DNA of 64,000 nucleotides, taken from NCBI RefSeq assembly GCF_023213175.1, contig NZ_CP093312.1:1240001-1304000 (forward strand). Reading direction: 5' to 3'. Below, piece by piece: positions 51,441 through 62,340 of the stretch. This stretch comes from Sulfurovum sp. XGS-02 (GTDB lineage Bacteria; Campylobacterota; Campylobacteria; Campylobacterales; Sulfurovaceae). The notes beneath the pieces are model-generated. The model saw only the letters and a list, made by a program, of their open reading frames with translations. It was not told the DNA's origin and did no database searches. The position numbers and the translations under genes are program-made. Positions within the stretch are counted from its first letter, which is position 1. Each line of letters starts with the position of its first letter.

Positions 51441-53372
51441 ATGACAGTAAAAATAGTCAATAATGATGTAGAAAGCAGTGAAGGAAGAGCTGCAATATTT
51501 TTAAAAAGTCTATTTGAACGTAGTTGGAAAGATAGTGCAAATGAGACTACAAAAATACTGTTATTTCCAAGTGTTACTTGTTTTGGTCAAGGGACTCGCG
51601 ATATTGATCTAATCCTTCTAATAATTTCTCCTAAACCCGTAAAGGTTTCCACACTTAATGACACAGTTACAGACAAAATTTATATTAGATCCCTATGTTG
51701 TGTTATTGAAATCAAAGACCATGATTCACGTTTTGTTTCTTTTACAGGAAACACAGTCCATGTATATTATAAAAATGGTAAAAAAGGTAATGCAACAAAA
51801 CAAAACGAAAGTCAAAAATACGCACTTAAAAACTATATTGAAGCTGAAAACTTCAAGGCACCTTTTATTAATAATTTAATTTGGTTAACAAATATAGAAA
51901 GAAATGATATCCCTCGAAATAAAAATAATATTTTACCTTCTAATTTCAATTTAAATATATTTCTCAATAAAATTATTGATAATAATGCACATGGTCAAAC
52001 CATTAAAAAGTTTGAGGAAAAGTATTATCTAGATGCTATTCCACCAACAAAGCTTAATGAAACAAATGCACTCGAAGTTCTTTTTGCCAAAAGAATAATC
52101 CCAACTACGTTAGATAGAAAAAAAATAGAAGCTATAACAGAAAAAAAATTATCACAAGAAGAAATAAAGACTGCTGAAAATGGTGAAATAGTAGTATATC
52201 AAGGTAATGGGGGAACTGGTAAAACCATGTATCTTCTCCGGCTAGGAGTTCATTACTGTTCAGAAGGTAAACGTGTTCTTTTTCTAACCTATAACACTGC
52301 TTTGGCAGCGGATATTGCAAGGTTAATGGTTCTTTCTAAAATACCAGACAGAATAGAAAATGCAGTCCATATACAAACTGTCTATTCACTTATTGCTTCT
52401 CTATTAAAAACACTTGGAGTAATTCCAGATAAGTTACCAGAAGACTTTCTGAAAAAATATGATGAATATAAACATGAAGCACTTAGATATATAAAAGATG
52501 GTGTAGTTGACCAAAAAGATGTCGATACCATAATGAATGAGAATTCAGGTGAATATGATTGGGATGTAATATTAATTGATGAAGCTCAAGATTGGCCATC
52601 AAATGAATTTGAATTATTATACTACTTCTATGGATCTAAACTATTCTTTATTGCCGATGGTACATCCCAAATGATTCGTACACAAATTAAAAGCGACTGG
52701 CTTTTAAAACATAAATCACATGATTATATACTAAATAAATCTTTACGTTTAAAAGTTAATCTTGCACAATTCTGTAATCAATTTGCATCAGAAATTGGAT
52801 TAAAAAGATGGTCAATGGAAATAAATAATGATTTAGTAGGGGGGCAAATCATAATATGTACGGGTACTTTAGAAAATAATTTAGAACATATTAATCAAGT
52901 ATTAGAAGACTCAATAAAATCTGGTAATACCTATGTAGACAATTTAGTTTGTATACCACCATCCTATGCTAAAGGTAAGGCAAAACAGATTATCGAAAGT
53001 CTTGGTATAGAAGTATGGGATGGAACAAATGAGAAAGTACGTAGAGGGTACCCCACATCAAATTCAATGTTAAGATTAATCCAATACCAATCATGTAGAG
53101 GACTTGAAGGGTGGTCAAGTATTAATGTAGGTTTTGATGAACTATATGAGCTGAAATTCAATGAATACCTTAATAGCAACCCTGTACTAACAAACTTTGA
53201 GACTATAGAAGATTATGCAGAAAAAAAAGCTGCTCAATGGTTAATGATTGTCTTAACTCGAGCAGTCGATACACAATTTATTCATATACGTGACACTCAA
53301 AGTAATCTAGCTGTACATTTAAGAAATGTAGCAATCAAACATAAAGATTTTATTTATTGGATAGGAGAATGA
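51441..53372 (+). CDS. NERD-like nuclease domain plus UvrD-like helicase
   Basis: 643 aa. Residues about 30-100 resemble a NERD/PD-(D/E)XK domain (TRDIDLILL, then CCVIEIKDHDS). The helicase has Walker A YQGNGGTGKTMYLL, VLFLTYNTALAADI, Walker B ILIDEAQDWP and a C-terminal QYQSCRGLEGWSS and VLTRAVDTQF corresponding to motifs V/VI. First gene of a four-gene operon (1 bp to the next). Confidence 0.72.
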   Translation: MTVKIVNNDVESSEGRAAIFLKSLFERSWKDSANETTKILLFPSVTCFGQGTRDIDLILLIISPKPVKVSTLNDTVTDKIYIRSLCCVIEIKDHDSRFVSFTGNTVHVYYKNGKKGNATKQNESQKYALKNYIEAENFKAPFINNLIWLTNIERNDIPRNKNNILPSNFNLNIFLNKIIDNNAHGQTIKKFEEKYYLDAIPPTKLNETNALEVLFAKRIIPTTLDRKKIEAITEKKLSQEEIKTAENGEIVVYQGNGGTGKTMYLLRLGVHYCSEGKRVLFLTYNTALAADIARLMVLSKIPDRIENAVHIQTVYSLIASLLKTLGVIPDKLPEDFLKKYDEYKHEALRYIKDGVVDQKDVDTIMNENSGEYDWDVILIDEAQDWPSNEFELLYYFYGSKLFFIADGTSQMIRTQIKSDWLLKHKSHDYILNKSLRLKVNLAQFCNQFASEIGLKRWSMEINNDLVGGQIIICTGTLENNLEHINQVLEDSIKSGNTYVDNLVCIPPSYAKGKAKQIIESLGIEVWDGTNEKVRRGYPTSNSMLRLIQYQSCRGLEGWSSINVGFDELYELKFNEYLNSNPVLTNFETIEDYAEKKAAQWLMIVLTRAVDTQFIHIRDTQSNLAVHLRNVAIKHKDFIYWIGE

Positions 53373-53373
53373 A

Positions 53374-55065
53374 GTGAAAAATTATTTAGATTGGAATGAT
53401 GCAATTATTCAATATTTTTCTAGTAACTACATAAAAGGTACACCAGTATATCTTACAGTTAATGACACTAACTTAGAAAACATAGGAACTGAAGTCTTAA
53501 AGCTAAAACGAGAAGAATGCGCTAATTTATTTCTAGATGCTGTTAAGAGAAAGTGTATAGACCCTTTTCATCGAAATAAATTGAACTTAACTTCGATAGA
53601 TAAAGTGAATGAAAATGGTACTCCAGAGTGCGTAGCTTTTCTAGGTCTTCTTGTTTATGCTGCTCATAAGATGAAATCTGACGATGATACCAGTAGTACC
53701 AATTACTTTAAATGGCTCAATCAATTACTGGACTTCGACTCTGAAGGAAGACCTGATGGGCTAGAACGAGGATTCAGTGAAAAGCTTTGGAAACGGTGGG
53801 GTCTCTGGTTGGAGAAAAATGGATGGTTACCCTCGGCAACTGCTGGAATTGGAAATATGAAATACATTCATTATTCACTTTCACAAGCTTTACTTCGTGA
53901 AGATGACATAAACTACTTAAAAAATAAATTTATTAATTCATACAAGTCAAATCAATTATTCTGTTATTATGATGAGAGCCAATTAAGTTTTTGGATACTT
54001 AAAAATATTCATAAAAAACATCTTTATGATGGGATTCATTCTACTGATGATAATAGATCTGATACTTTTCTTGATGCAATTTATTCACTATTTGAAACAA
54101 TGAATTGGGATGAAGGTGCAACTGAAACAAAATATATAACTCGTTCAAATATTATTACATGCGGTTTATATAGGACACTTACTTTTCCAAATAAAGTTAC
54201 ATATCAGCTGTTTCCAAAAATACCTAGAGGGTTTAAAAATCAAAACATACATGTTGATGGAGAAAAATTAATAGAGTTTAGGGGAAAACATTTTGGCCCA
54301 TTAAATCCTATTCACCCCTTCAAAGAAGTACTACGAGAAGAAATTCAGGATGACTTAGGTTTTTTTACCAACATGTACATGCCTAAAAAAGAGTTTTGGA
54401 TATTAACAAGTGATGAAGATGATAATCTAGGAGTTTATGCGACATGGGATAGGTACCCTAATTTACTAGGTAAAAAATTTATTATTGTTCTACCTACAGT
54501 AAATCAAGAAATGCATGACGAAATGGAAATATTTAAAAGCCAAGAGTTGATTGTGTGGGAAAATAAAGTAAATATTTCAGATGATATAGTTGAATATCAA
54601 CAATGTATGATTTTATCAAGAGGATGGGATAGTATTATTCCTAAACCAAGTTCCCAAGAACTCTTCGATGCTCTTAAACCACGTCAATTTGCAACTATTT
54701 CATTATCTGCTGGGCTGAAAGATATTACAGACAATAGCTGGATTAAAGGGTTTCCCCCCATAATGAAGATTTATGGATTTGAAAACATATTTCATATAGA
54801 CATACATAAAAACGAAGAGATAATAGAAACAATAAATATTAACAACCAAGAAGAATATCCCTTAATAGCATGTTCAGAAGCTGGAAGGTATGAAATTAGA
54901 GTTTCATGGCATAGCCAAGAAATATCAAGAAGAACCTTCATAGTAAAACCATGGGAAGACCTAAATATACAAAAACAAGAGTATTCACCATGTCATGATT
55001 ACAATAAGCTAGGCATCAGTACTTGTGGAGCTTTTACCAAATTGTGTGATAAGGGAGGTTTATAA
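53374..55065 (+). CDS. Hypothetical 563-aa protein of DUF1998-helicase operon
   Basis: Starts GTG after GGAG, 1 bp after the previous stop. No enzyme motif recognised. The middle region (TCGLYRTLTFPNKVTYQLFPK, WILTSDEDDNLGVYATWDRY) looks beta-rich. The last 100 residues have an immunoglobulin-like feel (YEIRVSWHSQ). Its stop shares a base with the next start, so it is stoichiometric with it. Probably a structural or sensor subunit; it may correspond to one of the Dru proteins. Confidence 0.6.
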   Translation: MKNYLDWNDAIIQYFSSNYIKGTPVYLTVNDTNLENIGTEVLKLKREECANLFLDAVKRKCIDPFHRNKLNLTSIDKVNENGTPECVAFLGLLVYAAHKMKSDDDTSSTNYFKWLNQLLDFDSEGRPDGLERGFSEKLWKRWGLWLEKNGWLPSATAGIGNMKYIHYSLSQALLREDDINYLKNKFINSYKSNQLFCYYDESQLSFWILKNIHKKHLYDGIHSTDDNRSDTFLDAIYSLFETMNWDEGATETKYITRSNIITCGLYRTLTFPNKVTYQLFPKIPRGFKNQNIHVDGEKLIEFRGKHFGPLNPIHPFKEVLREEIQDDLGFFTNMYMPKKEFWILTSDEDDNLGVYATWDRYPNLLGKKFIIVLPTVNQEMHDEMEIFKSQELIVWENKVNISDDIVEYQQCMILSRGWDSIIPKPSSQELFDALKPRQFATISLSAGLKDITDNSWIKGFPPIMKIYGFENIFHIDIHKNEEIIETININNQEEYPLIACSEAGRYEIRVSWHSQEISRRTFIVKPWEDLNIQKQEYSPCHDYNKLGISTCGAFTKLCDKGGL

Positions 55066-56387
55066 TGGAAGAATCACGGTTCTTGTTATATTCGGGTTAC
55101 GGTAACCGACAAACAGTACTTACAAAGGTTAAAAATTATGTTCAAGAATTTAACCTAGGAATTGAAATCCCTTTAGTCAAGTTTGAAACTGGTAGATCAA
55201 AAGAATTTTATTTTGGAGTAGCATTACAAACACATGGAAACAACAAAATACTTGAAAGCTCAAATATCAGGAATATGCATTCATATATTGGATCAATTCC
55301 TATAAAAAATAATCAAAGTCATGATGGACTATTCGCCAGGGAAGAAGTAAAAAAGCTCTTAGCAGGCAATGTAGAATGGGAAGGTTTTAATGCAAAAATT
55401 CATTATGAAATTCAAAAAGCTTTTTATGATCCCACAATTATCCAAGATGAATACGTGAATAATAATGGGTACAACGAAAACTGTACCGACCAAAATGAAA
55501 CATATTTTCGTTTTTACAAGTATTTATCTTCGAGAAGACAAGGGTCATACAATGAGTTTATACGTTTAGTTAAATTATTTTTTAAGGAACCCTATAATAA
55601 GCCTTGGCCGGTAATGAGGAAATTACTGCTCCTTGGATTAATTGAAATAGATTCATACCAAAATAAATATTGGTATGTTACGCCTTTCTCATTAACACAA
55701 TGTAATTCTCAACCTGAACGGGCATATATCTCTGGGCAATTCTTACCTCAACAAATTGATGCTATTAGTAACCTCGAAAACTGTAAGCTTACTATGGAAA
55801 ATAATCAAAATACACTAAGTACTTATATATTATCTACTGAACATGAAGATGTTTTAAGTGAAATATGTGAAAAGCTTAGTATTCAGCTCATTCGTAACTC
55901 TGCTAATAAACTATTAGAATTATTACCAACTGTAGACCATTTAAACCTCTATCTATATGAAAATGATCATATTAACGAAATAGAATACAGTATCTTCACT
56001 CTTGATGATAAACCATGCACTACATCAAATATTGAAAATGGTGTATATATAGTTAAACATCAAAGTACACAAGACTATGATGAAACTGCTCTTAAGCTCA
56101 ATGGAAAATGGTTTTCAGGCTCCTACTACGATGTTATGTTCTTTGATAAGATAAATAATACAAAAGAACTACCATCTTGTATTTACATTGAAGATGAAGC
56201 ATCCCTTCTTATACCTGGCTTTTTAAGACCACCATTTTTGTTTGAAAAAGCACTTATACAATGCTCAGGGAGCATACCTACTATTGAACAATTTACGAAT
56301 GCAAATTATTTAAAATATCATGGTGTTAGTCATGATTTTGTAGATATGTTATCTACTAAAACTATGTTAGATATCAAAAGGAGTTAA
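55065..56387 (+). CDS. Hypothetical 440-aa protein of DUF1998-helicase operon
   Basis: No recognised motif. Residues about 140-215 (RFYKYLSSRRQGSYNEFIRL, then PWPVMRKLLLLGLIE) could form a winged helix, and FLRPPFLFEKALIQCSG near the end is a distinctive element. It has a GGGAGG ribosome site. It is 2 bp from the large helicase gene; likely a partner that recruits or regulates it. Confidence 0.6.
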   Translation: MEESRFLLYSGYGNRQTVLTKVKNYVQEFNLGIEIPLVKFETGRSKEFYFGVALQTHGNNKILESSNIRNMHSYIGSIPIKNNQSHDGLFAREEVKKLLAGNVEWEGFNAKIHYEIQKAFYDPTIIQDEYVNNNGYNENCTDQNETYFRFYKYLSSRRQGSYNEFIRLVKLFFKEPYNKPWPVMRKLLLLGLIEIDSYQNKYWYVTPFSLTQCNSQPERAYISGQFLPQQIDAISNLENCKLTMENNQNTLSTYILSTEHEDVLSEICEKLSIQLIRNSANKLLELLPTVDHLNLYLYENDHINEIEYSIFTLDDKPCTTSNIENGVYIVKHQSTQDYDETALKLNGKWFSGSYYDVMFFDKINNTKELPSCIYIEDEASLLIPGFLRPPFLFEKALIQCSGSIPTIEQFTNANYLKYHGVSHDFVDMLSTKTMLDIKRS

Positions 56388-56389
56388 TA

Positions 56390-59300
56390 ATGAAAGACCT
56401 TGTTGGACTATATCAACGAACTAAAGAAATCTTTAACCTTTATATAGAGAGTGCATTCCCATTAGAAGATGATAACCTACACCAAGAGCGTAGAAAAATT
56501 TTAGATGAGACAACATTAGTATCCAGAGAGCCTTTGGTAGAACCCGTTCCTACTTATACTTCTTCTGGTAAAACTGTAGATGATATTAATCATATACTTC
56601 CTAAAGAGTATTCTGACTTTAAATATTTTGCTGAAAATCTAATGAATGGATACCCACTTTATAGTCACCAGATGGAAAGTATTATAGCTTCTATCGTTGA
56701 TGATAAGGATGTTGTTATTACAACAGGAACAGGTTCAGGTAAAACTGAATCATTTATGCTACCACTCGTTGCAGAACTCTCAAAAGATAGCAAAAAGTGG
56801 CCAATCTCCCAACCAAGGACTAAAGATATATATTGGTGGGAAAAAAGTAACAAATGGAGTAGTCAATGGCAAGATAGTAGCAGAATTGAATCTGGTCAAC
56901 ATGCTATACGTGCACTAGTTTTATATCCATTGAATGCATTAGTAGAGGACCAGCTTAAAAGAATGCGCGAACTATTTGATTCACCAGCAATGCATAAATG
57001 GCTTGATGTAAATCGTGGTAATAATAGAATCTTATTCGGAAGATATACTGGACAGGCACCAATTGCTGGTAGCCCTGAAAATAAGAAAAAGGTAACAGAT
57101 TTAAGACAAATATTGAAAACTCTTAAAGAAGAATCCAATCAAGTTGATGAAAGTATTGCACAAGGAAAACTCACACCTGACACAAGGTTTCATTTTCAAA
57201 ATATTGATGGAGGAGAGATGTGGTCAAGATGGGACATGCAAGATACTCCGCCAGATATTATGATTACTAACTATACGATGCTGAACATAATGCTCATGAG
57301 ATCAATTGAAGAGGGGATTTTTCAACAAACTAGACAATGGCTTGAATCAGACCCTAATAATAAATTTTTTCTCATTGTTGATGAACTCCATTCATACAGA
57401 GGAACACCAGGTACAGAAGTCTCATATATCATTAGATTATTGCTTGAACGGCTTGGTCTTAGTCCTGAAAGCAAACAACTAAAAATTATTGCGACCTCGG
57501 CGAGTATTGACAGTGACTCATCCACTTTTTTAGAAGAGTTTTTTGGTAGGCCACAAGAAAATTTCAAGATCATAAGTGGTGAACAAGAATTAGTTCCTAA
57601 CATCAATGAAAACTTACAAACCCATGAAATGGCTTTTAAAAACTTTGCAAGGCTAGTTCAAGATAACCCAATAGAAGAATTAACAATTCCGCCAATCGAT
57701 ATTGAGTCCAGTCTTACAAGCTTATTGGATGCTTTAGGCTACATTAAAACTAAAGAGCAAGACACCGGTGCACACCTTTATGACTGTCTAAAACAATTAA
57801 AAACTGAAGATATAATTACAAAAGCTTGTAAAGATGAAAAAACCTATCGACCTAGGGCAACCACATTAACAAAAGTATATAATCAAGTTTTCAACCATAA
57901 TATTGACTTTTTAGAGGAAGAACAGTTAAATGCAATTCGTGGACTTCTAATTGCCCTAGCTTACGCTAAGAAAAATGGTACATACTTGAAACCTTTACGA
58001 GGGCATTACTTTTATCATAACTTACAAAACTTCTTAGCATGTATTAATCCCAAATGTAGCGAAGTTCCAATCGGATTAGAAAATAACCGTAAAATTGGTA
58101 AAATGTACGGGAAACATAGAATAACATGTGGCTGTGGTTCTAAAACTTTAGATCTATTAAGCTGTTCAGTTTGTGGAGATGTTTTTCTTGGAGGATATAG
58201 AACATCTAAAGATGGATTTGATATGTTAACTGCAGACATTCCTGAAATTGAAAAAATACCAGATGTCAATGTAGGTATAACTTCATATAAAGATTATGCT
58301 GTTATTTGGCCAGATGGAAATTCCACACCATTAAATCCAAATGGTAAAGAAACTTCTTATAAGTGGGGAGATATAGAGTGTAGTTGGACAAAGATGCATC
58401 TAAATAAGCCAACTGGTGTAGTTGCCTCTCAAGGTGAGGGAGATAGTTGGCAACCTGTATGGCTATACAGAATAAAAGGTAATTCAAAAGTGCAGGCTAT
58501 GCCTCCTGCATGTCCAAAATGTGGTGCAGACTCGAGAAGAGCTAAAAACTTTAAAACACCTATTCGTGGTATGAGAACAGGGTTTCAACGTTCTACACAA
58601 GTACTTGCAAGCTCAACAATTCGTGAATTACCCGAAGATGCGGCTAAAAAATTAGTCTTATTTTCAGATAGTAGACAAGATGCTGCTAGACTTTCTGCTG
58701 GTATGAGTTTAGACCATTATAGGGACATGGTAAGGATTGCAATTATTAAATCCCATAGAGGTTACCTCAATATTTTCCTACATACCATTGCAAAGCTAAT
58801 TGAAGATTATGATCATGTGCGAGAAATTATTCAAAAAAATAATCCTAGAATGCTTGAATTAATTCAAAGTGAACAATTTAAACTTGATAATAAAAAAGCA
58901 AAAATCTTCAAAAGTAGCTATAGAGAGTTCTATAGCTTTTTAGAGGATTATTTCGATGAGAATGTAGATGCAGATGATTTAAAAGAGTTTCAATCACTTT
59001 TAGATGAATTTTTTTGGACAATAAAAAAATTTCCAGAATATGTTCCAATAGAAAAAATTCTTAAAAACTGTTGGGATATGTTACTTCAGGAAGGAATTTG
59101 TCCTGGAGGTACAAGGGCAAAGGCCCTGTACTATTGGGATAAGAACCAAAAACTAGAGCGTAATTGGTGGGAATGTTTCGATTGGACATTAAATGTTCCT
59201 AAAAAGCTAAAATATCCTGACGAGTACCAAAAGAATCATTATGCACGTTTAGAAAAGTTTTTGCGAACTGAAATCATTATTTCCTTACTTCCAAATATGA

Positions 59301-61984
59301 AGAGAACATTTGAAAGTTTTGGTTTAGGATATGTAAGCTATATGCCTACAAATAATGCAAGTGATGCAGTCATAGAAACAACAAATGTTATTATCAGAAA
59401 CATGTGTTTAAAGAAGAACTTCATAGGCTTTGAAAGCTTCAAAAAGATAGAAGGTGAAGCGGGAATATGGCAACGGCACAAGTATTTTATTAATGATGGT
59501 ATTGCACAAGATACCCGTATTGAACCTGAAGATGTAGAACGAGAATTAAACCTCTCTGAGGTTGGTGTTAGAGGGGATCATTCAGATATTGGTATTAATC
59601 CTAGTAAACTATGGCTTGTTATTCCTAAAAGTTCATCTGAAGAAGGATATAAATGTCCTAAATGTGGTGCATTTTATATGCATAAAGCAACGGGGTACTG
59701 TCTAGAGTGTATGACAAGTAATTCTGTTTACCCAGAAAGACTTGAAAAAGGTCTCCCAAGTAAATCAATGGACTATTATAGATTTTTATCAAAAAGTGAT
59801 ATTAAATTGTTTAGTTTAAATTGTGAAGAGCTTACTGGACAAACAGATTTTGCAGATAAACATAAAAGACAAAGACATTTTCAAGATGTATTCATTGAAG
59901 GGGAAAATGAAAGAATAGAAAAAATAGACTTACTAAGTGTTACAACAACAATGGAAGCTGGAGTTGACATTGGTTCTCTCTTGGCAGTAGAGTTAGCTAA
60001 CATGCCTCCAAAACGTTTTAATTACCAACAAAGAGTTGGTCGTGCAGGACGACGAGGTGCACCTTTATCAATTGCTGTAACCTTTTGTCGTGGTAGAAGT
60101 CATGATGATTATTACTATCAAAGACCTGAAGCAATTACAGGTGACCCTTCACCAGCGCCTTATATAGAAACACGACAAAAAGAAATTATGGAAAGAGTAA
60201 TAATAAAAGAAGTATTACGACAAGCTTTTAGCTCTATCAGATATGAAGATAAAATTAAACCTGATAGTGTTCACGGTGAATTTGGAACTGTAAGTGAATG
60301 GGCTGAAAAAAGAGAAGGTGTAACTACATTTATTTCTACCCTTGAAATAAGTGCAATAGACAAAATTCTTAATATCATCGCAAAAGGAACTAAATTATAC
60401 AAAGATGATCATTTTTATAAGAAAATGGTTGAAAAAATTAAATCTGAACTGGTTAAAATAATAGATGACATTGTGAATAAAACTGAGGATTCTGATACTT
60501 TTCTAAGTGAACTATTAGCCGAAGAGGGTCACTTGCCAATGTTTGGATTTCCAACAAGAGTTAAAAATTTATATACAAAAAGACCATGGGATAGTCGACC
60601 TTGGCCACCACAAAAAGGAGTTGTAGATAGGGATCTAGAAATGGCAATTAGCCAATTCTCACCAGGATCTCAAATTGTTAAAGATAAACAAGTTCATACT
60701 GCTTGTGGTGTAGTAGACTTTGTACCATCAGCTCCAGGTAAACCACCAGTTGCTAGAGACGGATTTATGCCTAGCCTTGATAAAGATAGTTATAAAACTT
60801 TCATTTGTAACAATTGCTTTGCAATCATGAAAGATAGTGAACCTTCCCCAACAATACAATGTGACGAGCCATCACAAAAAAACATAAAGTGTAAAGTTTG
60901 TGGTAGTGAATCTATCAAGATCCTAGATGCACGTGAACCTAAAGGCTTTTGTTCAGACTTTGATCCTCAAGACTTTGAGGGAGCATTTGAATTTACTCCA
61001 AGTTCTTCTAGGCCTTCACTATTCATAGATGCAGTTAACATGCGAAAAGTAAATAATAGTAATGCACTGATTGCATCAGAAAAAATGTTACTAAATTCAA
61101 TCAATGATAATGGTGGAGAAGGAGGCTTTTGTTTTACACAAAATAATGGCATATATTTTTGGGATAAATGCAACAATAATAACCAACTTGGAGAATTTAA
61201 AATTTCACTCCTTTCACAACGTTTATCAGATGTATTCTTACTAGATATTGAAAATTGGCCTGAAGGAATTTATGCTAGTCCTGAAAATATCGAAGGAAGG
61301 GCTGCATGGTATTCATTAATGTTCATGATTCGAATGTCACTGGCAAATGCACTCGACATTGATTCTAATGAAATAAGTGCCAGTTTCCGTACACTGGGTA
61401 ATGAGAAGCCACATGCACAAGGTTTTTTATGTGATACACTAGACAATGGTGCTGGATATACAAGGTGGCTTGACAATGATAAAAATTATTCTATTGTTAT
61501 TAACAATATTCTTGACTCAGAAACTGAATCAACTTTAGGTAATTTTTTATTCGCTAATGAACATGCTAATGAATGTGATACCTCTTGTAATAATTGTCTT
61601 CGAGATTATTACAATACACAGTATCATGGGCTACTTGATTGGAGACTTGGATATGATCTATGTACTATTTTAAACAATCAACAAAGTGTTGATATGGTTA
61701 CACCTCTTCAAAATGGACAAAAAAACCCATGGTTAAAATTCTTTGAGTCAAAACAAATAAAAAATACTATGGCTCAATTATCGTTTACTAGAGAAGAAAT
61801 CATAGATGATCTTTATTTTTATACTAGTACTAATGAAGCTCTTGTATTTAAACATCCTTTATGGCAAGATGATCATCCTAAATTAATCGAAGCTATAAAT
61901 AAATTTAAATTAAAAAACAAAAATGTAAAACTTAAAATCACAAATCCATTTAGAATCCTAAGAAGACCAATCGATTGTTTATAA
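56390..61984 (+). CDS. Giant DEAD/DEAH helicase with DUF1998 (MZB) domain, DruE-like
   Basis: 1864 aa. Walker A GTGSGKT at 113-119, YPLNALVEDQL, DEAH-box variant LIVDELHSYRGTPG, motif III ATSASI, then after a long insert TTTMEAGVDIG and QQRVGRAGRRG. Zinc-binding Cys pairs are scattered in the insert (CINPKCS, CGCG/CSVCG, CPKCGA twice, ICNNC, CKVCG). The C-terminus has DNGAGYTRW and the four-Cys block CDTSC-NNCLRDYYN before HGLLDWRLG, characteristic of DUF1998/MZB. Size and domains fit Druantia DruE; DISARM DrmA/B and DpdJ are alternatives. Confidence 0.82.
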   Translation: MKDLVGLYQRTKEIFNLYIESAFPLEDDNLHQERRKILDETTLVSREPLVEPVPTYTSSGKTVDDINHILPKEYSDFKYFAENLMNGYPLYSHQMESIIASIVDDKDVVITTGTGSGKTESFMLPLVAELSKDSKKWPISQPRTKDIYWWEKSNKWSSQWQDSSRIESGQHAIRALVLYPLNALVEDQLKRMRELFDSPAMHKWLDVNRGNNRILFGRYTGQAPIAGSPENKKKVTDLRQILKTLKEESNQVDESIAQGKLTPDTRFHFQNIDGGEMWSRWDMQDTPPDIMITNYTMLNIMLMRSIEEGIFQQTRQWLESDPNNKFFLIVDELHSYRGTPGTEVSYIIRLLLERLGLSPESKQLKIIATSASIDSDSSTFLEEFFGRPQENFKIISGEQELVPNINENLQTHEMAFKNFARLVQDNPIEELTIPPIDIESSLTSLLDALGYIKTKEQDTGAHLYDCLKQLKTEDIITKACKDEKTYRPRATTLTKVYNQVFNHNIDFLEEEQLNAIRGLLIALAYAKKNGTYLKPLRGHYFYHNLQNFLACINPKCSEVPIGLENNRKIGKMYGKHRITCGCGSKTLDLLSCSVCGDVFLGGYRTSKDGFDMLTADIPEIEKIPDVNVGITSYKDYAVIWPDGNSTPLNPNGKETSYKWGDIECSWTKMHLNKPTGVVASQGEGDSWQPVWLYRIKGNSKVQAMPPACPKCGADSRRAKNFKTPIRGMRTGFQRSTQVLASSTIRELPEDAAKKLVLFSDSRQDAARLSAGMSLDHYRDMVRIAIIKSHRGYLNIFLHTIAKLIEDYDHVREIIQKNNPRMLELIQSEQFKLDNKKAKIFKSSYREFYSFLEDYFDENVDADDLKEFQSLLDEFFWTIKKFPEYVPIEKILKNCWDMLLQEGICPGGTRAKALYYWDKNQKLERNWWECFDWTLNVPKKLKYPDEYQKNHYARLEKFLRTEIIISLLPNMKRTFESFGLGYVSYMPTNNASDAVIETTNVIIRNMCLKKNFIGFESFKKIEGEAGIWQRHKYFINDGIAQDTRIEPEDVERELNLSEVGVRGDHSDIGINPSKLWLVIPKSSSEEGYKCPKCGAFYMHKATGYCLECMTSNSVYPERLEKGLPSKSMDYYRFLSKSDIKLFSLNCEELTGQTDFADKHKRQRHFQDVFIEGENERIEKIDLLSVTTTMEAGVDIGSLLAVELANMPPKRFNYQQRVGRAGRRGAPLSIAVTFCRGRSHDDYYYQRPEAITGDPSPAPYIETRQKEIMERVIIKEVLRQAFSSIRYEDKIKPDSVHGEFGTVSEWAEKREGVTTFISTLEISAIDKILNIIAKGTKLYKDDHFYKKMVEKIKSELVKIIDDIVNKTEDSDTFLSELLAEEGHLPMFGFPTRVKNLYTKRPWDSRPWPPQKGVVDRDLEMAISQFSPGSQIVKDKQVHTACGVVDFVPSAPGKPPVARDGFMPSLDKDSYKTFICNNCFAIMKDSEPSPTIQCDEPSQKNIKCKVCGSESIKILDAREPKGFCSDFDPQDFEGAFEFTPSSSRPSLFIDAVNMRKVNNSNALIASEKMLLNSINDNGGEGGFCFTQNNGIYFWDKCNNNNQLGEFKISLLSQRLSDVFLLDIENWPEGIYASPENIEGRAAWYSLMFMIRMSLANALDIDSNEISASFRTLGNEKPHAQGFLCDTLDNGAGYTRWLDNDKNYSIVINNILDSETESTLGNFLFANEHANECDTSCNNCLRDYYNTQYHGLLDWRLGYDLCTILNNQQSVDMVTPLQNGQKNPWLKFFESKQIKNTMAQLSFTREEIIDDLYFYTSTNEALVFKHPLWQDDHPKLIEAINKFKLKNKNVKLKITNPFRILRRPIDCL

Positions 61985-62118
61985 AGAATAGAATTCTTAA
62001 TATATTAGTTGTCAAATTAATTATAGTTTGATAACTAAGTAATAAAAAATCACCTAGCTATTGATAATCCAACCGTTGTTAATATCATGTTTAAAATATT
62101 GCGAATAATCTTTGCGGA

Positions 62119-62304
62119 TTAACCTGACGGTCTACAGGGGCCTAAATTCAAAATATCTGAGAAATTTTTTTGTAACTCTTCTTTCCATTTGCTCCAAATT
62201 ACGGATTTATTTTCAAAAAAATGCGAATCTAAAAGTGCTATATCTATCACATTTTCATTCAAGAATAGCTCATCTTCTAGGTCGAAAAAATCGACCTCTT
62301 TTTT
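62119..62304 (-). pseudogene. Possible small coding remnant, minus strand
   Basis: An open minus-strand stretch of about 60 codons with protein-like composition: VDFFDLEDELFLNENVIDIA, then SVIWSKWKEELQKNFSDIL. No good start codon (a TTG is possible). A second piece in another frame (RKDYSQYFKHDINNGW) lies beyond the stop. Family unknown. The rest of the 61985-62340 gap shows nothing else. Confidence 0.25.
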
Positions 62305-62306
62305 TT
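62279..62306 (+). terminator. Rho-independent terminator between helicase and Fic genes
   Basis: AGGTCGA/TCGACCT 7-bp stem, A5 loop, then CTTTTTTTT. Good plus-strand terminator shape, about 295 nt after the helicase stop and 35 nt before the Fic start. Confidence 0.65.
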
Positions 62307-62340
62307 GCTACCATACGGTATTAACAAAAAAGAGGGAATC

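Noticed and set aside
62112-62324. 70-codon plus-strand ORF before the Fic gene
   Set aside because: No ribosome site and composition unlike protein; it runs through a terminator hairpin and opposite a better minus-strand remnant.
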